Shown here in pieces: positions 1 through 9,618 of a stretch of 42,645 bases of DNA. Position numbers and translations under genes: made by a program. A model generated the notes under the pieces. That model was not told the DNA's origin, ran no database searches, and worked only from the letters and a program-made list of their open reading frames with translations. Numbering within the stretch: position 1 is the stretch's first letter; every line of letters starts with the position of its first letter. Location of the stretch: positions 30,954 to 73,598 of the forward strand of contig DZDJ01000013.1 of the NCBI GenBank assembly GCA_022736715.1. Reading direction: 5' to 3'. Source of the stretch: Edaphobacter aggregans (GTDB taxonomy: Bacteria > Acidobacteriota > Terriglobia > Terriglobales > Acidobacteriaceae).

Positions 1-55
1 GTCGCTCCTGCCATCACAGTCGCCGTCAGGGTCACGCTCTGGCCCGCGGTGATGG
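1..55. repeat. 55-bp direct repeat, copy at left edge (second copy 313-367)
   Basis: Bases 1-55 are identical to 313-367, offset 312 bp or 104 codons. The repeat encodes the end of one bacterial Ig-like domain and the start motif TAGQSVTLTATV of the next, so tandem Ig-like domains continue outside the window. Confidence 0.85.
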
Positions 56-3000
56 CGATCGAGGATACAGCCAGCGCGGTTGTGGTTGCGGAAGGGGTCG
101 GAGGAGGCGTCACGGCCGCAGACACGACGACGACCACTGCCGAAGAGGTGCTGGCCGCATCATTATCCGAGGCAACAAAGCTGGCGGAGATGTTGTCGCT
201 GCCGACCGGCAGCAGCGTAGTGGCCAGCGTCGCTACGCCGCTGGCATTCAACGGTGCCGCGCCAACCGAGGTTGCTCCGCTGTAGAAGATCACCAGCCCG
301 CTGCCTACCGGCGTCGCTCCTGCCATCACAGTCGCCGTCAGGGTCACGCTCTGGCCCGCGGTGATGGTGCTGGAGGAAGAGCTTAGTGTCGTAGCCGTTG
401 CCGCCTTGGTCACCGTCAGCACGCCATCAACATAGGTCGCGGTGTAGTTGGCCAGGTTAGTTCCTGCTGCCGTGGGCGTGATCGGATAGGTCCCCGCTGT
501 GCTGGTGGAGATCGCCGTCGTCGTTCCCGAGATCGTGAAGGTATCGTTATTCACGGCTCCCGTGTAGGTCCCGGTGAAAGCTGGATTTGCAGTGCCATAA
601 ACCCGCGATGCATTCGCCGCGGTTACCGTCAGCGTGGCCGGGTTGACGAGGATTGTGTCCGACACCGGCGTGGTTGTCGAGTAGTTCGCGTCTCCCGCCT
701 GGCTGGCCGTCACCACCACGGTCCCTGCTCCGGTAAAGGTCAGAGTGGACCCGCTGATGGTCGCCGGGCCGGACACGGCATAGCTCACCGCCAAGCCGGA
801 ACTTGACGTGGCCGCAAGCGTCACTGGGCTGGTTCCGTAGGTCACAGGTGTCGCCGGCTGGGGAAAGGTGATGGTCTGCGTGCCTATGGTCGCCGAACCG
901 CTCAGATTGATTGTCTGGGTTGCACTCGGGCTGGCGTTCAGGTTGTTGTCGGTAATGGCCAGCGTTCCAGTGAAGGAACCGATCGCCGTCGGGCTGGAAC
1001 TGATCAGGTCGGTGCAGGAGGCCCCGGAGGCCAGCACTGCCGGGGAGGAGGACGTATCCAGTTGCGGACAGGTGGAGCTATTACCAAATGTGAAGTTGTT
1101 GTTGGATAGGCTGGGGTTCAGGCCCGCGGCTGGCACGGCGAAGCTCAGATCCGCGTTGCCGTCGTTGGCCACCATCACGGTCTGCGGACTGTCGCTGCTG
1201 GTCGCGCCAACCGGGGTGCTGGCAAAGGCCAGCGAGGGCAGCGTGGCATAGAGCAGCTCCTTCACCGCATTGTTGCCTAAATCGCCGACAAAAACATTCC
1301 CGCTCCCATCTACCGCCACACCAAAGGGCTGGGTGAAGCCGCCGCCCACGGAACGGATGGTGGGGCTGGCCGGGATGCTGCCATTGACCGCAACGATCTC
1401 ATGCATCGTACTGCCGTAGTAACTGGTGACGAAGACGTTTCCGCTGGCGTCCACCGCCACGCCTGTGGGAGCGGGGAATCCGCTGCTCAGGGTGCGGATG
1501 GTGGGGCTGACCGGGATGCTGCCATTGACCGCGACCATCTCCTTCACCGCATTGTTGTTGAAATCGGCGACAAAGACGTTCCCGTTCCCGTCCACCGCCA
1601 TGCCATAGGGGTTGAGGAACCCGCTGCCCAGAGTGCGGATGGTGGGAGTGGCCGGGATGCTGCCATTGACCGCAACGATCTCCTTGATCGCGCTATAGCC
1701 ATCGACGACAAAGACGTTCCCGCTCCCGTCCACTGCCACGCCAAAGGGGCTGGTGAATCCGCTGCCCAGGGTCAGGATGGTGGGGAGGGGCGGGACGCTG
1801 CCATTGACCGCGACGATCTCCTTCACCGCATTGTTGTTGGTATCGGCGACAAAGACGTTCCCGCTCCCGTCTACCGCCACGCCGCCCGGGTAGTTGAAGC
1901 CGCTGCCCAAGGTCAGGATGGTGGGGCTGGTGGCTGGGACGCTGCCATTGACCGCGAGCAACTCCTTCACTTCATTATAGCCGGTATCGACGACGAAGAC
2001 GTTCCCGCTGGCGTCCACCGCCACGCCAGCGGGGCCGTTGAATCCGCTGCCCAGGGAGACTGGCGTGTTGTTGCTGGGGAAGACGATCTGCGGCCCCGAG
2101 CCGATGCCGCGCACAGGTCCCGTGGCGATCGGCGTGCTGCCCGAACCCATCAACTGCACCGCGCCCATCCGCTCTCCAGGATGCGTGGGCGTGAAGGTCA
2201 CGTCCACGGTGCAGGTGTTGCCGGCGTTATAGGTATGGCCGGTGACGCATACTGAGGCCGGCTGCGTGGCGGCCGCCTGAAAGTCCAGATTGGCCGCGCC
2301 CTGGGTCAGCACTACGTAGGGCGTGGCGGCCAGCGTTCCGGAGGTGTCGAAGTTGAATGTCAGGCTTTGCTGCGCGCTGGTCGCGCCGACCGCGACGGAA
2401 CCGAAGTTGGCCGGGCTGATCTCCTTCACCGCAGTGTTGCCTAAATCGCCGACAAAAACATTCCCGCTCCCATCTACCGCCACGCCAAAGGGGTTGGTGA
2501 ACCCGCTGCTCAGGGTCAGGATGGTGGGAGTGGCCGGAATGCTGCCATTGACCGCGACCATCTCCTTAACCGCATTGTTGGAGGTATCAGCGACGAAGAC
2601 GTTCCCGCTCCCGTCCACCGCCACGCCAAAGGGGCTGGAGAAGCTGCTGCTCAGAATGCGGATGGTGGGGCTGGTGGCCGGGACGCTGCCATTGACCGCG
2701 ACCATCTCCTTCACCTCATTGCTGCCGTAATCGGCGACAAAGACGTTCCCGCTGGTGTCCACCGCCACGCCAGCGGGGCTATTGAAGCCACTGCCCAGAA
2801 TGCGGATGGTGGGGCTGGTGGCCGGGATGCTGCCATTGACCGCGACCATCTCCTTCACCTCATTGTTGCTAAAATCGGCGACGAAGACGTTCCCGCTGCC
2901 GTCCACCGCCACGCCAAAGGGGTTGCGGAATCCACTGCCCAGGGTCAGGATGGTGGGAGAAGCCGGGATGCTGCCGTTGACCGCGACCATCTCCTTAACC

Positions 3001-3407
3001 GCATTGTTGGAGGTATCAGCGACGAAGACGTTCCCGCTCCCGTCCACCGCCACGCCAAAGGGGCTGGAGAAGCTGCTGCTCAGAATGCGGATGGTGGGGC
3101 TGGTGGCCGGGATGCTGCCGTTGACCGCGACCATCTCCTTAACCGCATTGTTGGAGGTATCAGCGACGAAGACGTTCCCGCTCCCGTCCACCGCCACGCC
3201 AGCGGGGTAGAGGGAGCTGCTGCTCAGGGTGCGTTGCACGCCGCCAAAGTGCGCCGTCTGCGCCTGTGCCGCTGGGACGCACCCGGCCAATGCCAGCACG
3301 GTGAGTATCGCCAGCCAGGAAACTTGCAAACAAATGGAGCGAGAGAAGCTGCGGAAAAGCACGGATGGCCGCGCAGCCGAGCAGTCGCGCAAAGGCACGG
3401 GGGACAT
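1..3407 (-). CDS. Exported NHL-repeat / Ig-like repeat protein (N-terminal 1135 codons, runs off left edge)
   Basis: The reading frame opens at ATG 3407 and stays open to base 1, so the C-terminus is missing. Residues about 33-55 are hydrophobic and end LALAGC...AQAQ, which fits either a lipoprotein or a signal peptidase I site. Twelve NHL-like repeats of about 48 residues follow, each with GVAVDGSGNVFVAD and VAVNGS motifs: six, then an Ig-like/choice-of-anchor insert (about 2050-2420), then six more. After them come an Ig-like anchor domain, an MBG-type domain (motif YGTANPAF, about 600-640) and bacterial Ig-like repeats (motif ITAGQSVTLTATV) that continue past the edge. NHL repeats form beta-propellers and Ig-like tails extend surface proteins, so a secreted or surface binding role is likely; the ligand is unknown. 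The DNA repeats are near-identical. Such proteins are common in Acidobacteria. Confidence 0.85.
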   Translation of the reverse strand, partial: MSPVPLRDCSAARPSVLFRSFSRSICLQVSWLAILTVLALAGCVPAAQAQTAHFGGVQRTLSSSSLYPAGVAVDGSGNVFVADTSNNAVKEMVAVNGSIPATSPTIRILSSSFSSPFGVAVDGSGNVFVADTSNNAVKEMVAVNGSIPASPTILTLGSGFRNPFGVAVDGSGNVFVADFSNNEVKEMVAVNGSIPATSPTIRILGSGFNSPAGVAVDTSGNVFVADYGSNEVKEMVAVNGSVPATSPTIRILSSSFSSPFGVAVDGSGNVFVADTSNNAVKEMVAVNGSIPATPTILTLSSGFTNPFGVAVDGSGNVFVGDLGNTAVKEISPANFGSVAVGATSAQQSLTFNFDTSGTLAATPYVVLTQGAANLDFQAAATQPASVCVTGHTYNAGNTCTVDVTFTPTHPGERMGAVQLMGSGSTPIATGPVRGIGSGPQIVFPSNNTPVSLGSGFNGPAGVAVDASGNVFVVDTGYNEVKELLAVNGSVPATSPTILTLGSGFNYPGGVAVDGSGNVFVADTNNNAVKEIVAVNGSVPPLPTILTLGSGFTSPFGVAVDGSGNVFVVDGYSAIKEIVAVNGSIPATPTIRTLGSGFLNPYGMAVDGNGNVFVADFNNNAVKEMVAVNGSIPVSPTIRTLSSGFPAPTGVAVDASGNVFVTSYYGSTMHEIVAVNGSIPASPTIRSVGGGFTQPFGVAVDGSGNVFVGDLGNNAVKELLYATLPSLAFASTPVGATSSDSPQTVMVANDGNADLSFAVPAAGLNPSLSNNNFTFGNSSTCPQLDTSSSPAVLASGASCTDLISSSPTAIGSFTGTLAITDNNLNASPSATQTINLSGSATIGTQTITFPQPATPVTYGTSPVTLAATSSSGLAVSYAVSGPATISGSTLTFTGAGTVVVTASQAGDANYSTTTPVSDTILVNPATLTVTAANASRVYGTANPAFTGTYTGAVNNDTFTISGTTTAISTSTAGTYPITPTAAGTNLANYTATYVDGVLTVTKAATATTLSSSSSTITAGQSVTLTATVMAGATPVGSGLVIFYSGATSVGAAPLNASGVATLATTLLPVGSDNISASFVASDNDAASTSSAVVVVVSAAVTPPPTPSATTTALAVSSIAITAGQSVTLTATVMAGA
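2548..2683. repeat. 136-bp perfect direct repeat, copy 1 (inside NHL gene)
   Basis: Bases 2548-2683 are identical to 2977-3112, offset 429 bp, which is three NHL units. The identity covers synonymous positions as well as coding ones. The next base differs (C at 2684, T at 3113). Confidence 0.9.
2977..3112. repeat. 136-bp perfect direct repeat, copy 2; first 81 bp repeated again at 3121-3201
   Basis: This copy matches 2548-2683 exactly. Its first 81 bases (2977-3057) are found again at 3121-3201, offset 144 bp, one NHL unit. The pattern indicates recent unit duplication or gene conversion within the NHL gene. Confidence 0.9.
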
Positions 3408-3620
3408 GAGAAAACCTCGCAGAAAAACTAGAGCACAATTCAGGTCAGGGAGACTCAAGTCCTGCAGCCGCACATGATTCTGTGCCGAGCCGACGCAAAC
3501 CAATTTGTATGCTTGTAGGTTCAAGGAATGGTATCGCAAAAGCCAGCCAATCCGCGAAAAAATCAGCCGCCACGATTCAGAGTGGCCATTTATTATTTGT
3601 GGATACGCCCTGAGGTTGCC
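3408..3620. other. Intergenic stretch between NHL gene and tRNA fragment
   Basis: It must hold the promoter of the minus-strand NHL gene, but I see no clear -35/-10 pair and no convincing gene. The short reading frames here lack ribosome binding sites and family features. Confidence 0.4.
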
Positions 3621-3677
3621 CTTAAAATCCGCAGACCCGCAAGGGTTGTGGGGGTCCAAGTCCCCTTCCGGGCACCA
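3621..3677 (+). pseudogene. 3' fragment of tRNA-Leu(UAA), probable attachment-site remnant
   Basis: The 57 bases begin with a leucine anticodon loop (CTTAAAA, anticodon TAA at 34-36). A 3' anticodon stem, a long class II variable arm (ACCCGCAAGGGT hairpin), a T arm (GGGGG-TCCAAGT-CCCCT), the 3' acceptor strand TCCGGGC, a discriminator A and an encoded CCA follow. The bases just before it do not pair with the anticodon stem, and no D arm or 5' acceptor strand is present, so it cannot form a tRNA. A fragment from anticodon loop to 3' end is the classic crossover segment of tyrosine-recombinase elements. The intact tRNA-Leu gene is probably elsewhere in the genome. Confidence 0.8.
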
Positions 3678-3721
3678 ACAAAATAAATCACTTAGAACAA
3701 ATCGCAAAGGGGAGCACACTC

Positions 3722-4111
3722 ATTGACATCGTGCCGGGTGCGGCTGTCAATGTCGTCGATGTTGAATGGATCGGCGAGGTCGTCAGCCTGACCTATCGGA
3801 CGCTCGCTGGCAAAGTTGCCACTGAATTGAAGTTCAGGAGTGATGAACCTGGACTGGAGCTTGTAGAGAGCGGCACAAGCTGGGCGTTTGACTCCGACGG
3901 AGCCCTGTTCCGGCTTCTCTCCGAGGCGCGCCGCATACAGCTTGCCCATCTTTTTGATCCGTTGCTTGCAGTGCATTCCTCCCATATAGAGCCGTTGCTG
4001 CACCAGATCTTAGCGGTATATCAAGAGATGCTTTCCCCAAACCGGCAGCCGCTTCGGTTCCTATTGGCCGACGAGCCCGGAGCCGGAAAGACAATCATGG
4101 CCGGATTGTGA
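3722..4111 (+). pseudogene. Truncated N-terminus of large island-type DEAD/SNF2 helicase
   Basis: The frame encodes about 130 residues: PGAAVNVVDVEWIGEV at the start, an AHLFDP segment, then ADEPGAGKTIMAGL, a Walker A (motif I) of the superfamily 2 helicases, and a stop directly after it. Full relatives are roughly 1000 residues and sit in genomic islands, often with DUF1156-type methyltransferases or DISARM-like (DrmD) defence genes; that is family knowledge from memory. The start is unclear: GTG at 3731 lacks a nearby Shine-Dalgarno, whereas ATT at 3722 follows GGGGAG at 7 bases. It lies 45 bp after the tRNA-Leu fragment. Without motifs II-VI it cannot be an active helicase, so it is called a remnant. 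Confidence 0.7.
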
Positions 4112-4365
4112 ACTGGATATGGCTGCAACTCTGTATTGCGTTCGAGCGGAACCCTGAGATCAGGTGACGCGTTGATCAGAAACCAACGTTGACCATCGGA
4201 TGAAAATGTAGCTTGTGCCTGCAGTCGGGGAGCAACCCGGGCTTCAGCCGCTGAGGCAAGCTTTCCTTCTGCCAGGCGACTTTGTCAGCAGTCTGAGAGA
4301 ACTGAGCATTCAGTCCTCTTCGTTTTGCTGATTGGTTCTGGCGCGTTTGCGGTTAGCACTGCGCG
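4112..4365. other. Degenerate stretch between helicase remnant and carB
   Basis: No intact gene is visible. A plus-strand frame reads LQLCIAFERNPEIR before a stop, and another frame then gives DALIRNQR-like and DENVACAC-like peptides. This looks like frameshifted coding debris, perhaps from the same island, but I cannot name it. No clear terminator for carB was found here. Confidence 0.35.
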
Positions 4366-7300
4366 TTATACCTGCTCCGCAGTGCGCGCAGCGTGCAGTG
4401 CCTGCAATGCGTTCACCGTAGTAGCGCCGCGCTGCATGGCCTCAATTCCCTCTGCCGCGGCGCGGGCTGCGGCCAGCGTCGTAATGGTGGGAATGCGCGC
4501 CAGCACTGCGGCGCGGCGAATGGCCTTTTCGTCGAAGAACGTGTCCTGCCCGTGCGGCGTGTTCACGATCAACTGGATGCGGTCGCCCTTGATGAAATCC
4601 ACCACGTTCGGGCGGCCCTCCTTCACCTTGTAGACGCGCTCCACCTGCAGGCCGGCATTTTCCAGTACATCCGCCGTGCCGTGCGTGGCTACAATGTGGA
4701 AGCCCATCTCGGCAAACTGCTTTGCCAGCGCCACCACTCCCTGCTTGTCACGCTCGTTCACGCTGAGGAAGGCCGTTCCCTTGCGCGGCAGCAGTTGCCC
4801 TGCCGAGAGCTGCGCCTTGGCAAAGGCCTCGCCAAAATTGTCGGCCACGCCCATCACTTCGCCGGTGGACTTCATCTCCGGACCCAGCACCGTATCCACG
4901 CCCGGAAACTTGTTCCATGGGAAGACCGGCGACTTTACAAAATAATGCGAACCGGTCTCCAGGTCGGCGCCACGCTCCACCTGCTCCGGCAGAAACTCGC
5001 GCAGCTTGCGGCCTGTCATCAGGCGCGAGGCGATCTTGGCCAGCGGCACGCCGGTTGCCTTCGAAACATAGGGGACCGTACGCGAAGCGCGCGGGTTCAC
5101 TTCAATCACAAAGACCTTGCCACGCTGGATGGCGAACTGGATGTTGACCAGACCAACCACCTGCAGCGCCAGCGCCAGCTTGCGCGTGTAGCTGCGAAGA
5201 GTGGCCAGCACCTCCGGCGTCAGGTCAACGGCCGGCAGCACGCAGGAGGAGTCGCCGGAGTGGATGCCAGCTTCCTCAATGTGCTGCATGATGCCTGCGA
5301 TCACCACGTCTTCGCCATCGCAAAGCGCATCCACATCCACTTCCGTGGCGTCTTCCAGGAAGTGGTCGATCAGCACCGGACGCTCCTGCGAATACTCGAC
5401 CGCGTCCTTCATGTAGCGCTCGACCGCGGCATCGTCATACGCGATCACCATAGCGCGCCCTCCCAGCACGTAGGACGGCCGCACCAGCACGGGATACTCC
5501 ACGCGCCGCGCACCGGCCACTGCCTCTTCAATGCTGGTTGCCATCGCGCCCGGAGGCTGCGGAATGTCGAGGTCCTCAATCAACTTGCCGAAGCGCTTGC
5601 GGTCTTCCGCAAGATCAATCGACTCCGGAGAAGTTCCTATGACCGGCACGCCTGCCGCCTTCAACGCCAGCGCCAGGTTCAGCGGCGTCTGCCCGCCGAA
5701 CTGCACGATCATGCCAATTGGCGCGCCAGAAACAGCTTCGTGCTCATAGATCGACAGCACATCCTCCAGCGTCAGCGGCTCAAAGTAGAGGCGGTCACTG
5801 GTGTCATAGTCCGTGGAAACCGTCTCCGGGTTGCAGTTGACCATGATGGTTTCGTAACCATCTTCCTTCAATGCAAATGCGGCGTGGCAGCAGCAGTAAT
5901 CAAACTCAATGCCCTGCCCGATGCGGTTTGGCCCGCTGCCGAGGATGATAATTTTCTTTCGTGTGGTCGGGGTTGCCTCGTCTTCCTCGTCGTAGCAGGA
6001 GTAGAAGTATGGCGTAAAGCTTTCAAACTCAGCGGCGCAGGTGTCCACCAGTTTATAAACCGGCTGCACTCCATGCTTCTTGCGCAGATGGCGAACCTTT
6101 TCCGTCGCGCCGCGGCCCTCCATGCCCCATACCTGCGCCAGCCGCTCGTCGGAGATGCCCATGCGCTTGGCCGTCCGCAACTGCTCTGTACTCACGCTCT
6201 CCAACGGAGTCTCCCCGATGGACTTGATCTCATCGGTAACCTGCTTGATCTGGTAGAGGAACCACGGATCCATTGAAGTCATGCGCGCCACTTCGCGCAC
6301 GCTCATGCCACGCTCAAAAGCGTAACGAATGTAGCTCAGGCGCTCCGGATGCGGCGTCACCAGCCGCTGCGTCAGGCGCTTGGGTTCGATCACTTCAGAG
6401 CCGACCTTCCTGCCTGTTTCCATGGACCGCAGCGCCTTCATCAGCGCTTCCTTGAAGGTGCGGCCCATGGCCATCACTTCACCGACGGACTTCATCTGCG
6501 GACCAAGGCCTTCGTCCGTACCGGGGAACTTCTCAAATTGCCACTTCGGAATCTTGACGACAACGTAGTCGATGGTCGGCTCAAAGCAGGCCGGCGTCAT
6601 CTTGGTGATGTCGTTCTTGATCTCGTCCAGCGTATAGCCCACGGCCAGACGCGCAGCGATCTTCGCAATCGGAAAGCCCGTAGCTTTCGACGCCAGCGCC
6701 GACGAGCGCGAGACGCGCGGGTTCATCTCAATGACCGTCATGCGGCCTGTGCCCGGATGCACCGCAAACTGCACGTTGGAGCCGCCCGTCTCCACGCCGA
6801 TTTCGCGGATGACAGCAAGGGCGGCATCGCGCATGGCCTGATACTCGCGGTCGGTCAACGTCTGGATTGGAGCCACGGTAATCGAATCGCCCGTGTGCAC
6901 GCCCATCGGATCAAAATTTTCAATCGAGCAGATGATGATGCAGTTGTCCGCCAGATCGCGCACCACTTCCAGCTCGAACTCCTTCCACCCCAGCACGCTC
7001 TCTTCAATCAGGCACTCGTGCACCGGAGAAAGATCGATGCCGCGGGAAAGAATCTCCATCAATTCTTCGCGGTTGTACGCAATGCCGCCACCGGAACCGC
7101 CCAGCGTGAAGGAAGGACGGATGACCACCGGGAAGCCGATCTTGCTGGCAAAGTCCAGACCATCGCGCAGGTTGTTCACCAGCGCGGAGCGCGGCATGTC
7201 CAGCCCGATCCTGGTCATCGCGTCCTTGAACAGGAGGCGATCTTCCGCCTTCTTGATGGCTTCCAGCTTCGCGCCGATCAGTTCAACGTTGTAACGATCG

Positions 7301-7647
7301 AGCACGCCATCGTCGGCCAGATCAACGGCAAGGTTCAGCGCTGTTTGCCCGCCAACTGTGGGCAGCACGGCAAACTTGCCACTGCCTTCGGTCATCATCT
7401 CGGCCTCAACGCGGATGATCTCTTCGAGATACGCCTTCGACAGCGGCTCAATGTAGGTGCGGTCGGCAAACTCCGGATCGGTCATGATGGAGGCCGGGTT
7501 GGAATTCACCAACACCACCTCATACCCTTCCGCCTTCAGCGCCTTGCACGCCTGCGTGCCGGAGTAGTCGAACTCCGCCGACTGCCCAATCACAATCGGC
7601 CCAGAGCCGATCACCAGAATCTTTGCGATGTCATTCCTGCGTGGCAT
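4366..7647 (-). CDS. carB: Carbamoyl-phosphate synthase large subunit
   Basis: The 1093-residue product uses ammonia delivered by CarA, bicarbonate and two ATP to make carbamoyl phosphate for pyrimidine and arginine synthesis in the cytoplasm. Two homologous halves are visible, each beginning with a nucleotide-fold motif ([13 protein letters not shown] near residue 10 and [13 protein letters not shown] near residue 580) and followed by an ATP-grasp domain. A C-terminal MGS-like allosteric domain starts near [11 protein letters not shown]. Length matches the family (about 1070-1100). The ATG at 7647 (MPRRNDIAK) is preferred; an upstream GTG at 7704 would add 19 residues unlike the family. It follows carA by 78 bp on the same strand, so the two are likely co-transcribed. 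Confidence 0.97.
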   Translation of the reverse strand: MPRRNDIAKILVIGSGPIVIGQSAEFDYSGTQACKALKAEGYEVVLVNSNPASIMTDPEFADRTYIEPLSKAYLEEIIRVEAEMMTEGSGKFAVLPTVGGQTALNLAVDLADDGVLDRYNVELIGAKLEAIKKAEDRLLFKDAMTRIGLDMPRSALVNNLRDGLDFASKIGFPVVIRPSFTLGGSGGGIAYNREELMEILSRGIDLSPVHECLIEESVLGWKEFELEVVRDLADNCIIICSIENFDPMGVHTGDSITVAPIQTLTDREYQAMRDAALAVIREIGVETGGSNVQFAVHPGTGRMTVIEMNPRVSRSSALASKATGFPIAKIAARLAVGYTLDEIKNDITKMTPACFEPTIDYVVVKIPKWQFEKFPGTDEGLGPQMKSVGEVMAMGRTFKEALMKALRSMETGRKVGSEVIEPKRLTQRLVTPHPERLSYIRYAFERGMSVREVARMTSMDPWFLYQIKQVTDEIKSIGETPLESVSTEQLRTAKRMGISDERLAQVWGMEGRGATEKVRHLRKKHGVQPVYKLVDTCAAEFESFTPYFYSCYDEEDEATPTTRKKIIILGSGPNRIGQGIEFDYCCCHAAFALKEDGYETIMVNCNPETVSTDYDTSDRLYFEPLTLEDVLSIYEHEAVSGAPIGMIVQFGGQTPLNLALALKAAGVPVIGTSPESIDLAEDRKRFGKLIEDLDIPQPPGAMATSIEEAVAGARRVEYPVLVRPSYVLGGRAMVIAYDDAAVERYMKDAVEYSQERPVLIDHFLEDATEVDVDALCDGEDVVIAGIMQHIEEAGIHSGDSSCVLPAVDLTPEVLATLRSYTRKLALALQVVGLVNIQFAIQRGKVFVIEVNPRASRTVPYVSKATGVPLAKIASRLMTGRKLREFLPEQVERGADLETGSHYFVKSPVFPWNKFPGVDTVLGPEMKSTGEVMGVADNFGEAFAKAQLSAGQLLPRKGTAFLSVNERDKQGVVALAKQFAEMGFHIVATHGTADVLENAGLQVERVYKVKEGRPNVVDFIKGDRIQLIVNTPHGQDTFFDEKAIRRAAVLARIPTITTLAAARAAAEGIEAMQRGATTVNALQALHAARTAEQV

Positions 7648-7725
7648 ATTTCTTATCCATCTATCTTGATCGTTCTTACAAAGCCAGGGCGCGGCTGAAG
7701 CCACGCCCGAAGAAAATCCTAAACT

Positions 7726-8862
7726 CTACTTCTTCCACTCCACCATCATCTTCTTGAAGTTCTTGAAGAGGTAATGCGAGTCGTGCGGGCCAGGGCTGGC
7801 CTCTGGATGGTACTGCACGCTGAAGAGCGGCAGGCTGCGATGGCGCAGGCCTTCCAGAGTGTTGTCATTCAAGTTGATGTGCGTCAGATCAACTTCATTC
7901 TGGTTCAGCGAGTCTGGATCGACCGCGTAATTATGATTCTGCGCAGTGATTTCCACCTTGCCGGTGCTGAGCTGCTTCACCGGATGGTTACCGCCGTGAT
8001 GGCCAAACTTCAGCTTGTACGTCTTGCCGCCCAACGCCAGACCAGTAATCTGGTGCCCCAGGCAGATGCCAAAGGTCGGCTTCTTTTCCGCCAACTGACG
8101 TACAGCCTTGGCTGCATACTCCAGCGGTTCCGGATCGCCCGGCCCGTTGGACAGGAACACGCCGTCCGGATTGAGCGCCAGCACGTCCTCGGCAGTGGTC
8201 TGCGCCGGAACCACCGTCACCCGGCAGCCCTGGCGCGTCAACATCCTCAGAATATTGTGCTTGATGCCGAAATCGTAAGCCACCACATGCAGCGGATCTT
8301 CCTCCTGCGGCATGGGCGAGAGCAATGTATCGTCACTCTGGTTGCGCGGGTCATTGGCATCCCACTCGTAGCGCACCTTGGTGCTGACCACGCTGGCCAG
8401 ATCTGTGCCATCCAGCTTGCGAATGGAACGGGCCTTGGCGATCAGCACTTCGGGGGCGGTTTCCAGGGAAGAAATAACGCCGCGCATCACGCCGTGCGTG
8501 CGCAGATGCCGCACCAGCGCGCGCGTGTCGATCTCCGCGATAACCGGCACGTTGTAGCGCTCCAGATACTCATCTGCCACCTGCGTGGAACGCCAGTTGG
8601 AGCTGACAGGAGAAAATTCGCGGGTCACCAGACCTTCAATGAACGGTCGCGTGGCCTCGTTGTCTGCCACGTTGGTGCCGTAGTTGCCAATCTGTGGATT
8701 GGTGAGGACAACAATCTGACCGGAATAGGAAGGGTCGGTGAAAATTTCCTGATAGCCAGAGAGAGAAGTATTGAAAACAACCTCCCCGTAGCATTCGGCT
8801 TTGGCACCGAAGCCCCTCCCGCGGAAGATGCGCCCGTCTTCGAGCGCGAGTATGGCCTGCAT
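7726..8862 (-). CDS. carA: Carbamoyl-phosphate synthase small (glutaminase) subunit
   Basis: The 378-residue product hydrolyses glutamine and channels ammonia to CarB. The N-terminal CPSase domain begins [15 protein letters not shown] and contains [10 protein letters not shown] and NPQIGNYG. The C-terminal class I glutamine amidotransferase domain shows the nucleophile in FGICLGHQ and the His-Glu pair in [12 protein letters not shown]. Start ATG 8862 is preferred because GGAGAG lies 4 bases upstream; a TTG at 8886 would add eight residues. It sits between lepB (84 bp upstream) and carB on the same strand. Confidence 0.97.
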   Translation of the reverse strand: MQAILALEDGRIFRGRGFGAKAECYGEVVFNTSLSGYQEIFTDPSYSGQIVVLTNPQIGNYGTNVADNEATRPFIEGLVTREFSPVSSNWRSTQVADEYLERYNVPVIAEIDTRALVRHLRTHGVMRGVISSLETAPEVLIAKARSIRKLDGTDLASVVSTKVRYEWDANDPRNQSDDTLLSPMPQEEDPLHVVAYDFGIKHNILRMLTRQGCRVTVVPAQTTAEDVLALNPDGVFLSNGPGDPEPLEYAAKAVRQLAEKKPTFGICLGHQITGLALGGKTYKLKFGHHGGNHPVKQLSTGKVEITAQNHNYAVDPDSLNQNEVDLTHINLNDNTLEGLRHRSLPLFSVQYHPEASPGPHDSHYLFKNFKKMMVEWKK

Positions 8863-8946
8863 TGGCTCTCCGAGGAGTGGATTCAATAGATTTTAGCAGG
8901 TCTGGGCCTGGGAATGAAATCCACTTTCGCGTTTTCTGAATCCGCT

Positions 8947-9531
8947 CTACCGCACCACGCCCATCTTGTCCGCTGGCCAGTAGACGAATTCGGCCTTTCC
9001 ATAGATGAGCTTACGCTTGACCGTACCAAAATCACGGCTGTCGCTGGAGATGCTGCGGTGGTCGCCCATGACGAAGTACTGGCCCGCGGGAATCACCTCC
9101 TCCGGCAGCGACCGGTCGTCGCGGTAACGCCGGGGGACGTAGAGCTCGTCCAGTGATGTGCCATTGATGTAGACCTGCCCATGATCGATGCGCAACTCGT
9201 CGCCCGGCAAACCGATGACGCGCTTGATGTAGCTCTTGGTGGTGTCTTCCGGGTAGCGGAAAACCACGACATCGCCGCGATGGATGGGGCCTACGTCATA
9301 GGCCATTTTGCTGATGAAGAGCCGCTCCTGATTCAGCAACTCCGGCATCATGCTGGTGCCTTCCACCTTCACCGGCTGATACAGAAAGGTGATGATAAAC
9401 GCCGAAATGGCCACCGAAACTACCAGATCACGCAGCCAGGTGCCCAGTGCAGACTGCTCGGGGTCCTGCGGCTTTGACGGTGCGGCGGATGGTTTCTGCT
9501 GTTCTGTGCTTTCCTGTTCGTGAATCTGCAT
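8947..9531 (-). CDS. lepB: Signal peptidase I
   Basis: The 194-residue product is an inner-membrane serine protease that removes signal peptides from exported proteins. One transmembrane segment lies at about residues 35-52 after a hydrophilic N-terminus. The catalytic Ser60 is in EGTSMMP, the general-base Lys103 in SYIKRVIGLPGD, and the box E motif GDHRSISSDSRDFG is at 156-169. Length is normal for a short Gram-negative type enzyme. It is followed by carA 84 bp downstream and preceded by the TrbI-like gene, all on the minus strand. Confidence 0.96.
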   Translation of the reverse strand: MQIHEQESTEQQKPSAAPSKPQDPEQSALGTWLRDLVVSVAISAFIITFLYQPVKVEGTSMMPELLNQERLFISKMAYDVGPIHRGDVVVFRYPEDTTKSYIKRVIGLPGDELRIDHGQVYINGTSLDELYVPRRYRDDRSLPEEVIPAGQYFVMGDHRSISSDSRDFGTVKRKLIYGKAEFVYWPADKMGVVR

Positions 9532-9618
9532 TGTCCCTGCTTCTTATCTGTTTCTGCTCAGAGCTTTCCTGCGTTCCCAGTGTCTGGCTGCTCTATGGAT
9601 GCTAATTGCATCTGTATA

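Noticed and set aside
1400..3200. Regular spacing of similar DNA units resembling a CRISPR array
   Set aside because: The units are 144-bp coding repeats with varied but related sequence and no short identical repeats with unique spacers.
1401..3210. Plus-strand repeat-containing frames such as 1401-2255
   Set aside because: Shadows of the NHL repeats; the minus-strand frame gives a coherent signal peptide and domains.
3621..3677. Functional tRNA-Leu gene
   Set aside because: The 5' half and D arm are absent and the anticodon stem cannot pair.
4393..7698. Long plus-strand frames of 627 and 449 residues opposite carB
   Set aside because: They are antisense frames in high-GC DNA; carB is complete and unmistakable on the other strand.
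7774..8889. 371-residue plus-strand frame opposite carA
   Set aside because: Antisense to a complete carA with all catalytic motifs.
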